From positions 1 to 5,542 of the forward strand of contig QKDT01000070.1 in assembly GCA_003251995.1 (NCBI GenBank): DNA of 5,542 nt. The letters are read 5' to 3'. Both the position numbers and the translations under genes were made by a program. This DNA comes from Desulfovibrio desulfuricans (GTDB taxonomy: Bacteria; Desulfobacterota; Desulfovibrionia; Desulfovibrionales; Desulfovibrionaceae). Below the pieces are notes generated by a model. It ran no database searches, was not told the origin of the DNA, and saw only the letters and a list, made by a program, of their open reading frames with translations. This document shows positions 1 through 5,508 of the stretch, piece by piece (within the stretch, counting starts at the first letter, position 1; the number at the start of each line of letters is the position of its first letter).

Positions 1-558
1 CTGCGCCAAAATGGCATCAACGCAAACAGCGGTCTTACCGGTCTGGCGGTCGCCAATGATCAGTTCGCGCTGTCCGCGGCCAATGGGAGTCATGGCGTCA
101 ATGGCCTTAAGGCCAGTAGGCATGGGCTCATGCACGCTCTTACGTGCGATGATGCCGGGGGCCTTGATTTCCACCGGGCGCACTTCCGTGGCGTCGATGG
201 GTCCAAGACCGTCGATGGGCTCACCCAGAGGGTTGAGCACGCGCCCCATAACGCCGTCGCCCACAGGCACGGAGAAGATCTTGCCGGTACGTTTGACCGG
301 GTCGCCTTCTTTGATGCCCACGTCCGAACCGAGCAGGGCCACGCCGACGTTGTCTTCTTCGAGGTTGAGCACCATACCCATGATGCCGCCGGGGAATTCC
401 AGCAGTTCCATGGACATCGCGTTCTTGACCCCGTAGACACGGGCGATACCGTCACCGACGTAGAGTACGGTGCCAGTTTCGCTCATTTCGACGCGCTGCT
501 CGTAGTTTTGGATTTGATCCTCAATGATCTTGCTTATCTCTTCCGCTTTGATCTGCAT
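1..558 (-). CDS. atpA: ATP synthase F1 subunit alpha, 5' part only (cut by window edge)
   Basis: This is the non-catalytic nucleotide-binding subunit of the F1 head of the ATP synthase, present as three copies alternating with beta. The frame is open from an ATG at 558 to the window edge, giving 186 codons out of roughly 500 expected. Visible in order are the N-terminal helix that contacts delta (about residues 1-25), the beta-barrel domain (about 26-95, including VLYVGDGIARVYG), the stretch VLNPLGEPIDG, and the Walker A motif GDRQTGKT at residues 169-176, the same numbering as in E. coli alpha. The start lies 3 bp after the atpH stop and has a GAGGGG Shine-Dalgarno at 569-574, inside the end of atpH, which suggests coupled translation. 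The QTGKT form of the P-loop points to alpha; beta normally has GGAGVGKT. The rest of the gene, and probably atpG, atpD and atpC, should lie beyond coordinate 1. Confidence 0.97.
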   Translation of the reverse strand, partial: MQIKAEEISKIIEDQIQNYEQRVEMSETGTVLYVGDGIARVYGVKNAMSMELLEFPGGIMGMVLNLEEDNVGVALLGSDVGIKEGDPVKRTGKIFSVPVGDGVMGRVLNPLGEPIDGLGPIDATEVRPVEIKAPGIIARKSVHEPMPTGLKAIDAMTPIGRGQRELIIGDRQTGKTAVCVDAILAQ

Positions 559-561
559 GTG

Positions 562-1113
562 CTATTCACCCCTCTTGAATGTCTCCCGAAGGATTCCCAA
601 CTGCGCGCGCAGACTTGCGTCCAGCACCCGGTCACCCATTTTGAGCACCATACCCCCTAGTATGTCTTTGTCCACGGCAAAGGTCAGCTCAATATCGGTG
701 CCCGCTTTCTGTTGCAAGGTCTCCTTGAGCTTAGACTTTTTGTCTGCGGAAAGTTGTACTGCGGTTATGCATTGGCCGCGGATGATACCCTTGGCCTCGT
801 CCAGCAGTTTGCCGTACCACGCTGCAATTTCGCTCAGGAAGGCAAGCCGTTCCTTGTCTGCAAGCAGAAAGCAGAAATTGCGCATGGTCGTGTCAGCCTT
901 GAGCTTGGTCAGCAGCTTATCAAGAACTGCCTTCTTTTCGCTTACGCCGATAACAGGGCTTTTCAGGGTAAGGTCAAGCCCCGGTGCGGCGGCAAGCATC
1001 TCACCAAGATTCGCCAGGCACTCGCCGCGCGAACTCAGGGCTGCATCCCCATCCTTTTTGCCAAGCGCAAAAATTGCGTTGGCATACCTGCGTGCAACCA
1101 CAGTGTTAATCAA
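562..1113 (-). CDS. atpH: ATP synthase F1 subunit delta (OSCP-like)
   Basis: This is the delta subunit, which sits on top of the F1 head and ties the alpha N-termini to the b/b' peripheral stalk. The protein has 183 residues, normal for the family (about 175-185). The N-terminal segment VARRYANAIFALGKK and the C-terminal segment GGMVLKMGDRVLDASLRAQL (residues 153-172) are the two recognisable family signatures. The start is a TTG at 1113: no ATG or GTG lies just upstream in frame, the first residues align with usual delta N-termini, and AAGGTGG at 1121-1127 is a good Shine-Dalgarno 7 nt away. The TTG overlaps the TGA stop of atpF by four bases (TTGA, 1110-1113), a variant of the common ATGA coupling overlap. 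The identification is firm; the exact start is very likely. Confidence 0.95.
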   Translation of the reverse strand: MINTVVARRYANAIFALGKKDGDAALSSRGECLANLGEMLAAAPGLDLTLKSPVIGVSEKKAVLDKLLTKLKADTTMRNFCFLLADKERLAFLSEIAAWYGKLLDEAKGIIRGQCITAVQLSADKKSKLKETLQQKAGTDIELTFAVDKDILGGMVLKMGDRVLDASLRAQLGILRETFKRGE

Positions 1114-1691
1114 TGGAGCACCACCTTGTTAAGGGAGTTGGCGATAAGCTTGTCGTGCTCTGCCGCATTGAGCTTGGAGCTCAGTGCTTTTTCGGCTGCA
1201 TTCACGATCTCATCGGCAATGGAGGCGCGCACTTCAGCAAAGATCGCGCGGCCTTCATTTTCCGCCGTAAGGCGCGCCTGCTCCACAATCTGAGCGGCCT
1301 GGCGGTGAGCCTCTTCCACGATGCCCTGCTTGAGGGCCTCGGCCTGCTGGCGGCTCTCGGCCAAAATGGCCTCGCGTTCAGCATTAAGGTTGGCAATACG
1401 GGTCTCTACCGAGGCCAGTTGCTCCTTGGCCGTCTTGCGACGTTCGTCAAGATCGTCCAGTGCATTCTTGATGCTTTCGCGGCGGTTCTTAAAGAAACGC
1501 TTGGCAAGGCCGCCGACGAAATACCAGAGGATGCCGGCAAAAATCACGAAGTTGAGCACGCGCCAGCCGAAGTCGCCCCAACGCGGCGCTGCATGCCCTT
1601 CAGAAGCCATGGCTCCCGCAGGAATGACCACCAGCGCGGCAAAGGCAATAACGAGCGGCAGGATAAAACCCGCGTGTTTCCATCTGCTCAA
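1110..1691 (-). CDS. atpF: ATP synthase Fo subunit b, with N-terminal signal-like segment
   Basis: This is the b subunit of the peripheral stalk, membrane-anchored with a long cytoplasmic helix that pairs with b'. The protein has 193 residues. Residues 7-28 are strongly hydrophobic after a basic start (RWKH) and end in the signal-peptidase-like site AMA before S30, followed by the acidic/His linker SEGHAAP. The usual b membrane segment follows at about 45-62 (VLNFVIFAGILWYFVGG). From about 64 on there is a charged, Ala/Glu/Arg-rich coiled coil. The start is a TTG at 1691 with GAGGGGG at 1698-1704, spaced 6 nt. An alternative ATG at residue 28 would remove the first hydrophobic segment, but its spacing to any GGGAG is too short. 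Signal-like N-termini are known on b subunits of related bacteria. The gene is preceded by a 107-bp gap and overlaps atpH by four bases. Confidence 0.94.
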   Translation of the reverse strand: MSRWKHAGFILPLVIAFAALVVIPAGAMASEGHAAPRWGDFGWRVLNFVIFAGILWYFVGGLAKRFFKNRRESIKNALDDLDERRKTAKEQLASVETRIANLNAEREAILAESRQQAEALKQGIVEEAHRQAAQIVEQARLTAENEGRAIFAEVRASIADEIVNAAEKALSSKLNAAEHDKLIANSLNKVVLH

Positions 1692-1743
1692 AGCCCACCC
1701 CCTCTGTTCGATAATACCGATTCGAAAACAGTTCCCAATGAAG

Positions 1744-1764
1744 CCGCAACGCGCAGCGTTGCGG
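1744..1764. other. Perfect 9-bp GC-rich hairpin between atpF' and atpF
   Basis: CCGCAACGC (1744-1752), a GCA loop (1753-1755) and GCGTTGCGG (1756-1764) form a perfect inverted repeat. It lies in the 107-bp gap between the b' stop and the b start, about 40 bp ahead of the b Shine-Dalgarno in the transcript direction. No T-tract follows on the minus strand, so it does not look like a complete intrinsic terminator. An mRNA-stabilising, processing or partial-attenuation role is possible but inferred. Confidence 0.7.
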
Positions 1765-1798
1765 AACGGCCCGCAAAGGCCTGTGTCAGCGCCGCTTG

Positions 1799-2218
1799 CT
1801 AGCCCTTGATAAGGCGGTCAGCCAGGCGGGAAGAGAATTCACCCACCTGCTTGCGCAGAGCATCAAGGGTTTCCGCAGCCTGTGCCTGCAGCGAGGCGCG
1901 GGTTTCAGCCAGAATATCACGGGCGCTCTGCTGAGCTTCACCCACGAGCTTCTGCTGTTCTGCCACGCCAGCGGCGCGGCCTTCCTCACGGTTGCTGCCT
2001 GCGTCCTGACGGGCGCGGGCCAGTTCGGCCTCATAGTTGGTGAGCCGTTCGCCAGCCTGATACTCAAAAGAGCCGGCTTCCTCGGCCATGTCATCCATGA
2101 CGCCGTTGCGCTTTTTTATGATTTCGCGGATGGGGCGAATCAGGAGGATGTTGAGCACGAAAATGGCGATGAAGAAGTTCGCCAGCTGAAAGAGAAGAGT
2201 AACGTTTAGATCCAGCAT
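1799..2218 (-). CDS. atpF': ATP synthase Fo subunit b' (second b-type subunit)
   Basis: This is the b' subunit, which forms a heterodimeric peripheral stalk with the b subunit encoded next. It has 139 residues. There is a single N-terminal membrane segment at about 7-27 (LLFQLANFFIAIFVLNILLI), the conserved RPIREIIKKR turn at 28-37, then a continuous charged helix with many Ala, Glu, Gln and Arg that should form a coiled coil. No signal-like extension is present, unlike the partner b. The ATG at 2218 is chosen because GGAGG (2226-2230) lies 7 nt upstream and the hydrophobic segment begins where expected. The frame stays open upstream to 2281, but that stretch overlaps the promoter and is not family-like. 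This is the first gene of the ATP synthase operon. Genes for subunits a and c are not upstream, so they must be encoded elsewhere. Confidence 0.93.
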   Translation of the reverse strand: MLDLNVTLLFQLANFFIAIFVLNILLIRPIREIIKKRNGVMDDMAEEAGSFEYQAGERLTNYEAELARARQDAGSNREEGRAAGVAEQQKLVGEAQQSARDILAETRASLQAQAAETLDALRKQVGEFSSRLADRLIKG

Positions 2219-2225
2219 GCCGCAT

Positions 2226-2230
2226 CCTCC
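2226..2230 (-). promoter_or_regulatory. Shine-Dalgarno GGAGG fixing the atpF' start
   Basis: A full GGAGG lies 7 nt before the ATG at 2218. It decides the start of atpF' against longer in-frame candidates up to 2281. Confidence 0.85.
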
Positions 2231-2276
2231 ATATGAATAGCGGATTGAAGGAGTTGAAAATACATAAAGCCCTTGC

Positions 2277-2305
2277 AACATATCTGCTTGGCCTTGTTAT
2301 GTCAA
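2277..2305 (-). promoter_or_regulatory. Sigma70-type promoter of the ATP synthase operon
   Basis: On the minus strand a consensus -35 TTGACA (2300-2305) is followed, after exactly 17 bp, by a -10 TATGTT (2277-2282; four of six consensus bases including TA at the first two and T at the last position). Transcription would begin near 2270, giving a leader of about 50 nt before the atpF' ATG. This is the best promoter match in the window and it is in the right place and orientation. An A/T-rich stretch with a 9-base A-tract (2340-2348) lies further upstream. Confidence 0.75.
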
Positions 2306-2380
2306 AGGGTATTGGTGACAAATTTCGCAAACTCCGCAATTTTTTTTTCACAAGGGGTGCGCAAAGGTCTGCTTGCAATG

Positions 2381-2396
2381 CAAAAAGGCCTTTTTG
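2381..2396. repeat. 16-bp perfect palindrome upstream of the atp promoter
   Basis: CAAAAAGGCCTTTTTG reads the same on both strands, with no spacer, and is centred about 85 bp upstream of the -35 box of the atp promoter. The central GGCC between A5 and T5 resembles a degenerate terminator, but with no loop the RNA stem would be poor. A dimeric regulator site is an alternative. The overlapping near-palindrome TTGCAATGCAA lies at 2373-2383. Function is unknown. Confidence 0.6.
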
Positions 2397-2644
2397 GCGG
2401 ATGTTTGGATATACTGCATCACGTATGCCTCGCCAGTGCGTCTAAATTGGCTGTTCAAACAAACAAATAAAGTGCAGGGCTCGTTATACAGACGCATGAA
2501 GCAGACTGAAGTGCAATAATGGGTATTACAGTTGCAGTATTGCAGTTGTGAAGGCGAGATGTAAGGTGAAAAGAGCTTGCGAAGAAAGACACAAACTGAT
2601 GCTAAATCGGATTTAACAAGTCTACATTATTAAAAAATGGTGCA

Positions 2645-3715
2645 TCAAACCAAAAGCCAATTGCGCTGATCATGCCCGGCTTGTGAAAGCCATTGGGCGG
2701 CTTCTTCTGCAGCGCCATGGGCAGTAAGGGCATTGAGTATGCAGCAGTGGCCCGGAGGGGGGAGGGCATCGCGCCCAAGAACCGGGACGCCGCTCAGGCG
2801 GTTGCCTATCTTTTTAGGATCAATATCAATGTATGCAGCAGGCAGCGGGCCGAGCTCCCATAATGGGGCCAGGCGTTGGCGTGCCACACGACCTCCACCC
2901 ACAACCCATACATATGGATGAAAGGGGTTGTGTTGTTCTAGCCAGCGCGCCAGCCAGAGCGCCCGCAGCCTGTCGCAGGTAGTACGCGCATATCTGCTGT
3001 CTGCGCGTGTGGCTCGGGTGGGGGCGTCATTCCATACCAGCATCTGTTGGGGCAGCTTTTCCATAGTCGCTCCGTGGTGGAGCCAGCGCAGCCAGATCTC
3101 CCAATCTTCAGGAAAATTCCCGTCACGGTACATGCCCCATTTGTCCACAGCCTCACGCCGAAACATGACAGAGGGATGGCATATGGGCGTATCGCGAAAG
3201 CGCGCGTGGCTGATCTGGTCAGAAGTAAGCAGTGTGTTTTGCCAGTCCACAAAGTGCGCGAAGCCGTGGGCAGTATCTCGGTTGCCACCAAAGGCCACGC
3301 AGGTTGCCGAGACGCTGAGGGATTGATTGTTGAAAAGATGCTCCGCCTGAAGTGCTAAGCGTTGAGGATGCGCGGTATCATCCGCATCCATGCGTGCCAC
3401 AAATGCCCCACGCGCCGCAGCAAGGCCAGCGTTGAGAGCCGCAGCTATGCCGCCGTGCGGAAGGTGCAGGCATCGTAGTCTGTGCCCGCAGCGGTTGGGG
3501 CTTGCCCAGTATTTAAGCAGCGTGTGGGTGTCGTCTGTGGAGCCATCGTCGGCAACAATGATTTCAAATTCCGGCAAAGGGGTGTTGGGTGCAGGGCGCT
3601 GGTCAAGCAGGCTCTGAAGTGTTGCTCCCAGGGTGTTGGCGGCATTCCATGCGGGCATTATGACCGACACAAGCGGTGCCGTAGCTGGCTGAGCTGATGG
3701 GGCCGTATCAATCAT
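2645..3715 (-). CDS. Family 2 glycosyltransferase with C-terminal Rossmann-like domain
   Basis: This is a predicted inverting glycosyltransferase of 356 residues with a GT-A fold, probably cytoplasmic, that transfers a sugar from a nucleotide-sugar to an unknown acceptor. The catalytic domain spans about residues 15-235: VSVIMPAWNAANTL at 16-29, the nucleotide-binding VADDGSTDDT at 54-63, the metal-binding DxD-type motif DADD at 110-113, HPSVMFRR at 180-187, and the ED-W motif EDWEIWLRW at 203-211, which supplies the likely catalytic acid/base region. No membrane helices are evident. From about 265 a second domain starts with VWVVGGGRVARQRL (a dinucleotide-type glycine loop), then YIDIDPKKIGNRLSGVPVLG, which recalls the N-terminal domain of PglD-type sugar acyltransferases. 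The ATG at 3715 lies 33 bp after the shikimate kinase stop and has no clear Shine-Dalgarno. Acceptor and donor cannot be told from sequence. It is the last gene of its apparent operon. Confidence 0.88.
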   Translation of the reverse strand: MIDTAPSAQPATAPLVSVIMPAWNAANTLGATLQSLLDQRPAPNTPLPEFEIIVADDGSTDDTHTLLKYWASPNRCGHRLRCLHLPHGGIAAALNAGLAAARGAFVARMDADDTAHPQRLALQAEHLFNNQSLSVSATCVAFGGNRDTAHGFAHFVDWQNTLLTSDQISHARFRDTPICHPSVMFRREAVDKWGMYRDGNFPEDWEIWLRWLHHGATMEKLPQQMLVWNDAPTRATRADSRYARTTCDRLRALWLARWLEQHNPFHPYVWVVGGGRVARQRLAPLWELGPLPAAYIDIDPKKIGNRLSGVPVLGRDALPPPGHCCILNALTAHGAAEEAAQWLSQAGHDQRNWLLV

Positions 3716-3748
3716 TGAAGACAGTCAACATTCTGTAAGCCAGGGCCG

Positions 3749-4291
3749 TTAGGGTTTGGCCTGCGTGGGAGGCTGCTTGCGCCAAAGTTGCTCTATTTCA
3801 CGGCAAACAGCGAGCATGGGGCGCGAAGCATCTACAACATGGTGCGCAGCCTGTTCATAAAGATGACGGCGTTCTTCCAGAACCTGCCCTATTTCTTCAA
3901 TAAGGCCTTTGCCGGTCAGAGAAGGACGCTGAGTGGCAACAGGGTTTCTGCTCAGGCGTTCGGCAAGGGTCTGAACCGGGGCGTCCAGAAAGACGACCAT
4001 GCCACGCTGGCGCATAAGCAAGCGGTTTTCTTCAGCCAGCACCATGCCGCCCCCGGTGGAAACAACGCCGCCAGCGGCATGCAATTCTGCCACTTCTTGC
4101 AGTGCGCGGCTTTCACGATTACGAAAGCCGGGCCAGCCCTCGGCGGCAACGATTTGCTCAACTGTCAGGCCAACGCCGCGCAGCATATGTTGGTCGGTAT
4201 CCACAAAGGGCAGGCCAAGGCTTTTGGCAAGGGCTTTGCCAATGGTTGTTTTGCCTGAGGCCCGCGCCCCGACAAGAAAGAGAATGCTCAT
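3749..4291 (-). CDS. aroL: Shikimate kinase, AroL-like
   Basis: This enzyme phosphorylates shikimate with ATP to shikimate 3-phosphate, the fifth step of the chorismate pathway for aromatic amino acids; it is cytoplasmic. It has 180 residues, the usual length. The Walker A loop GARASGKT is at 8-15, FVDTDQ at 29-34 with shikimate/Mg-binding aspartates D31 and D33, the shikimate-binding arginine in GFRNRE (R57), the GGG loop in STGGGMV (80-82), the lid region QRPSLTGKG around 119-127, and the adenine-side segment VLEERRHLYEQAA. The wording of several motifs (EGWPGFRNRE, LTGK, VLEER-LY) is closer to E. coli AroL than to AroK. The ATG at 4291 is preceded by GGAGG at 4296-4300. Only 9 bp separate it from the stop of the peptidase gene, whose TAG runs into this Shine-Dalgarno, so coupled translation is likely. 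Confidence 0.95.
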   Translation of the reverse strand: MSILFLVGARASGKTTIGKALAKSLGLPFVDTDQHMLRGVGLTVEQIVAAEGWPGFRNRESRALQEVAELHAAGGVVSTGGGMVLAEENRLLMRQRGMVVFLDAPVQTLAERLSRNPVATQRPSLTGKGLIEEIGQVLEERRHLYEQAAHHVVDASRPMLAVCREIEQLWRKQPPTQAKP

Positions 4292-4300
4292 GCCGCCTCC

Positions 4301-5374
4301 CTAAAGAATCCTGACGCCGTCTTCTTCGACCAGCACGGTGTATTCCCACCGTATGCCACCCCATTGGGGGTAATAAAGCCCCGGTTCAACAGTCACCACC
4401 ATGCCCGGCTCAAGTACGCCTTCAGCACGGGGCGAGAGACTGGGGGCTTCGTGTGTTTCAAGGCCCACGCCATGCCCCAGGCCATGCGTAAAGGCGTTGG
4501 CTACGCCAGCCTTGGCAAAAACATTGTGCGCAAGGATATAGGCATCGCGAAATGTCATGCCGGGCCGCATGCCCTCTATGGCGGCGGTCTGCGCCTGACG
4601 CGTGAGATCGAGCGCACGGCGGAATTCATCCGTGGGGGCCGTGCCCACCCAGAAAGTGCGGGTTTGATCAGAGCAATACTCATCCACCCGGCAGCCAACA
4701 TCTATAAGAACGGGGCAGTTTTCCGTCACAACGTCCTGACCGGGAATAGCGTGGGGCAGGGCGGCGTTTTTGCACACAGCCACAATATTGGCAAAGGCCA
4801 GCTCCGAAGCGCCGTTTTCGCGAAAAAAGCGTTCTATGGCCCAGCTTATATCTAACTCGGTGCGACCGGGTTCCAGTTGGCCCTCGACCCATTGCATCAG
4901 TTTATGGTTGAGCGCAAAAGATTTTTCCATGGCGGCAATTTCACAAGGTTCCTTGATGCGGCGCAGCTTTTCAACCATGCCGTCAGCCGCCTCGCAATGC
5001 AGGCCCGCTCCAGCCGAGGCGAGCCCGCGGGCAAAGGCAAGGCTGACGCCATTGGCCTCAATGCCCACCCGGCTGCCGCAACGGCGCAGCAATCCATGCA
5101 GCTCGCAGGCAGTATTGCCCCCGTATATAAAGATGCGTTCGCGGTCCCAGATGCGAGAGGCTGCGTCAAGATAGCGGGAGTCCGTGGCAAGCCAGTCGCG
5201 CCCGTCGGACGTGATGACAAGCCTGCCTGCGCTCTCGTTAAACTGCGGGTCGTGCAGTTCAAAGCCCGAAAGATAAAACCTGTTGGCGGCCTGGCTGATA
5301 AGCATGGCGTCAAGCCCGCGTAAACGCATGGCATGCCGGAGGTTTTCACGGCGGGAAGCGAAAATGTCACTCAT
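4301..5374 (-). CDS. M24 family Xaa-Pro peptidase (aminopeptidase P / prolidase type)
   Basis: This is a metallopeptidase of 357 residues predicted to cleave peptide bonds before proline, acting in cytoplasmic peptide turnover. Residues 1-130 form a creatinase-type N-terminal domain and about 140-357 the pita-bread catalytic domain. All five metal ligands are visible: D225 (VLIDVG), D236 (CSDQTRT), H301 (HGLGHGVG), E330 (VTVEPG) and E344 (IRWEYT). The conserved substrate-side H208 (ALPHA) is also present. The CSDQTRTFWVG wording resembles YpdF/PepQ-like short members. Choosing between aminopeptidase P and dipeptidase is not safe, so no symbol is given. The ATG at 5374 has AGGAGA 7 nt upstream (5381-5386); the frame remains open to 5530 but that stretch is promoter-like. 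The C-terminus ends at DGVRIL, a little shorter than many relatives, and Y345 replaces the aspartate usual after the last ligand. It is first gene of the aroL operon. Confidence 0.93.
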   Translation of the reverse strand: MSDIFASRRENLRHAMRLRGLDAMLISQAANRFYLSGFELHDPQFNESAGRLVITSDGRDWLATDSRYLDAASRIWDRERIFIYGGNTACELHGLLRRCGSRVGIEANGVSLAFARGLASAGAGLHCEAADGMVEKLRRIKEPCEIAAMEKSFALNHKLMQWVEGQLEPGRTELDISWAIERFFRENGASELAFANIVAVCKNAALPHAIPGQDVVTENCPVLIDVGCRVDEYCSDQTRTFWVGTAPTDEFRRALDLTRQAQTAAIEGMRPGMTFRDAYILAHNVFAKAGVANAFTHGLGHGVGLETHEAPSLSPRAEGVLEPGMVVTVEPGLYYPQWGGIRWEYTVLVEEDGVRIL

Positions 5375-5380
5375 AAAAAT

Positions 5381-5386
5381 TCTCCT
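5381..5386 (-). promoter_or_regulatory. Shine-Dalgarno AGGAGA deciding the M24 peptidase start
   Basis: AGGAGA lies 7 nt or less before the ATG at 5374. It supports this start over in-frame ATGs upstream, which lack such a site. Confidence 0.8.
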
Positions 5387-5392
5387 GCGGGC

Positions 5393-5421
5393 ACTATACC
5401 CGCCGCGGGGCTGACTGAAAA
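5393..5421 (-). promoter_or_regulatory. Candidate promoter for the peptidase-aroL-glycosyltransferase operon
   Basis: On the minus strand TTTTCA (5416-5421, four of six consensus) and TATAGT (5393-5398, five of six) are separated by 17 bp. The -10 ends 18 nt before the ATG, so the leader would be only about a dozen bases and begin close to the Shine-Dalgarno. The spacer is unusually GC-rich and contains a CCCG/CGGG inverted repeat. The placement is good but the -35 is weak. Confidence 0.5.
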
Positions 5422-5480
5422 GGTTAAATTTGACGGGGTTGAATGGGGATATGCGGAGACAAGAAACCATTGTGCAGTAA

Positions 5481-5508
5481 TGGACAATTGATACATTTCT
5501 TGTATACA
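5481..5508 (+). promoter_or_regulatory. Weak candidate divergent promoter with TGTATACA palindrome
   Basis: On the plus strand TGGACA (5481-5486) and TATACA (5503-5508) are 16 bp apart, pointing out of the window towards an unseen neighbour. The palindrome TGTATACA (5501-5508) overlaps the -10, and TACATT occurs twice nearby. This could be a regulator site of the kind bound by GntR-type proteins, but the support is only pattern-based. Confidence 0.25.

Larger units (their letters stand above)
2219..2644. other. 426-bp intergenic region between the glycosyltransferase gene and atpF'
   Basis: No credible gene is seen here. The region is AT-richer than its flanks. From its downstream end it holds the atp promoter and leader (2219-2305), an A9/T9 tract (2340-2348), a 16-bp perfect palindrome (2381-2396), and a cluster of small repeats at 2512-2546: an 8-bp-period direct repeat TTGCAGT at 2532 and 2540, and a 7-bp inverted repeat TGCAATA/TATTGCA at 2512 and 2538. 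Next to the glycosyltransferase stop there is only a weak 4-bp stem (TGGT/ACCA) before six Ts on the minus strand (2634-2639), too weak to call a terminator with confidence. A small RNA cannot be excluded. Confidence 0.6.

Noticed and set aside
130..660. Long plus-strand open frames opposite atpA and atpH
   Set aside because: They are antisense shadows in GC-rich coding DNA, with no domain, Shine-Dalgarno or conserved sequence pattern.
1113..1802. 229-codon plus-strand open frame opposite atpF and the b'-b gap
   Set aside because: It is antisense to a firmly identified gene and reads through the hairpin gap; the composition is a mirror of the coiled-coil codons.
2219..2281. N-terminal extension of the b' frame up to an initiator at 2281
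   Set aside because: It overlaps the -10 box and leader, is not family-like, and the ATG at 2218 has an ideal GGAGG.
2340..2348. T9 tract as a plus-strand intrinsic terminator
   Set aside because: The preceding bases contain direct TTGCG-type repeats, not complementary arms, so no stem forms; no plus-strand gene ends there.
2233..2445. 70-codon plus-strand open frame in the intergenic region
   Set aside because: It has no ribosome binding site and spans the atp promoter and palindrome; nothing in the product is recognisable.
2591..2607. TAAATC-G-GATTTA inverted repeat as a terminator of the glycosyltransferase gene
   Set aside because: The arms are separated by one base, are AT-rich and have no following U-tract, so a stable RNA hairpin is unlikely.
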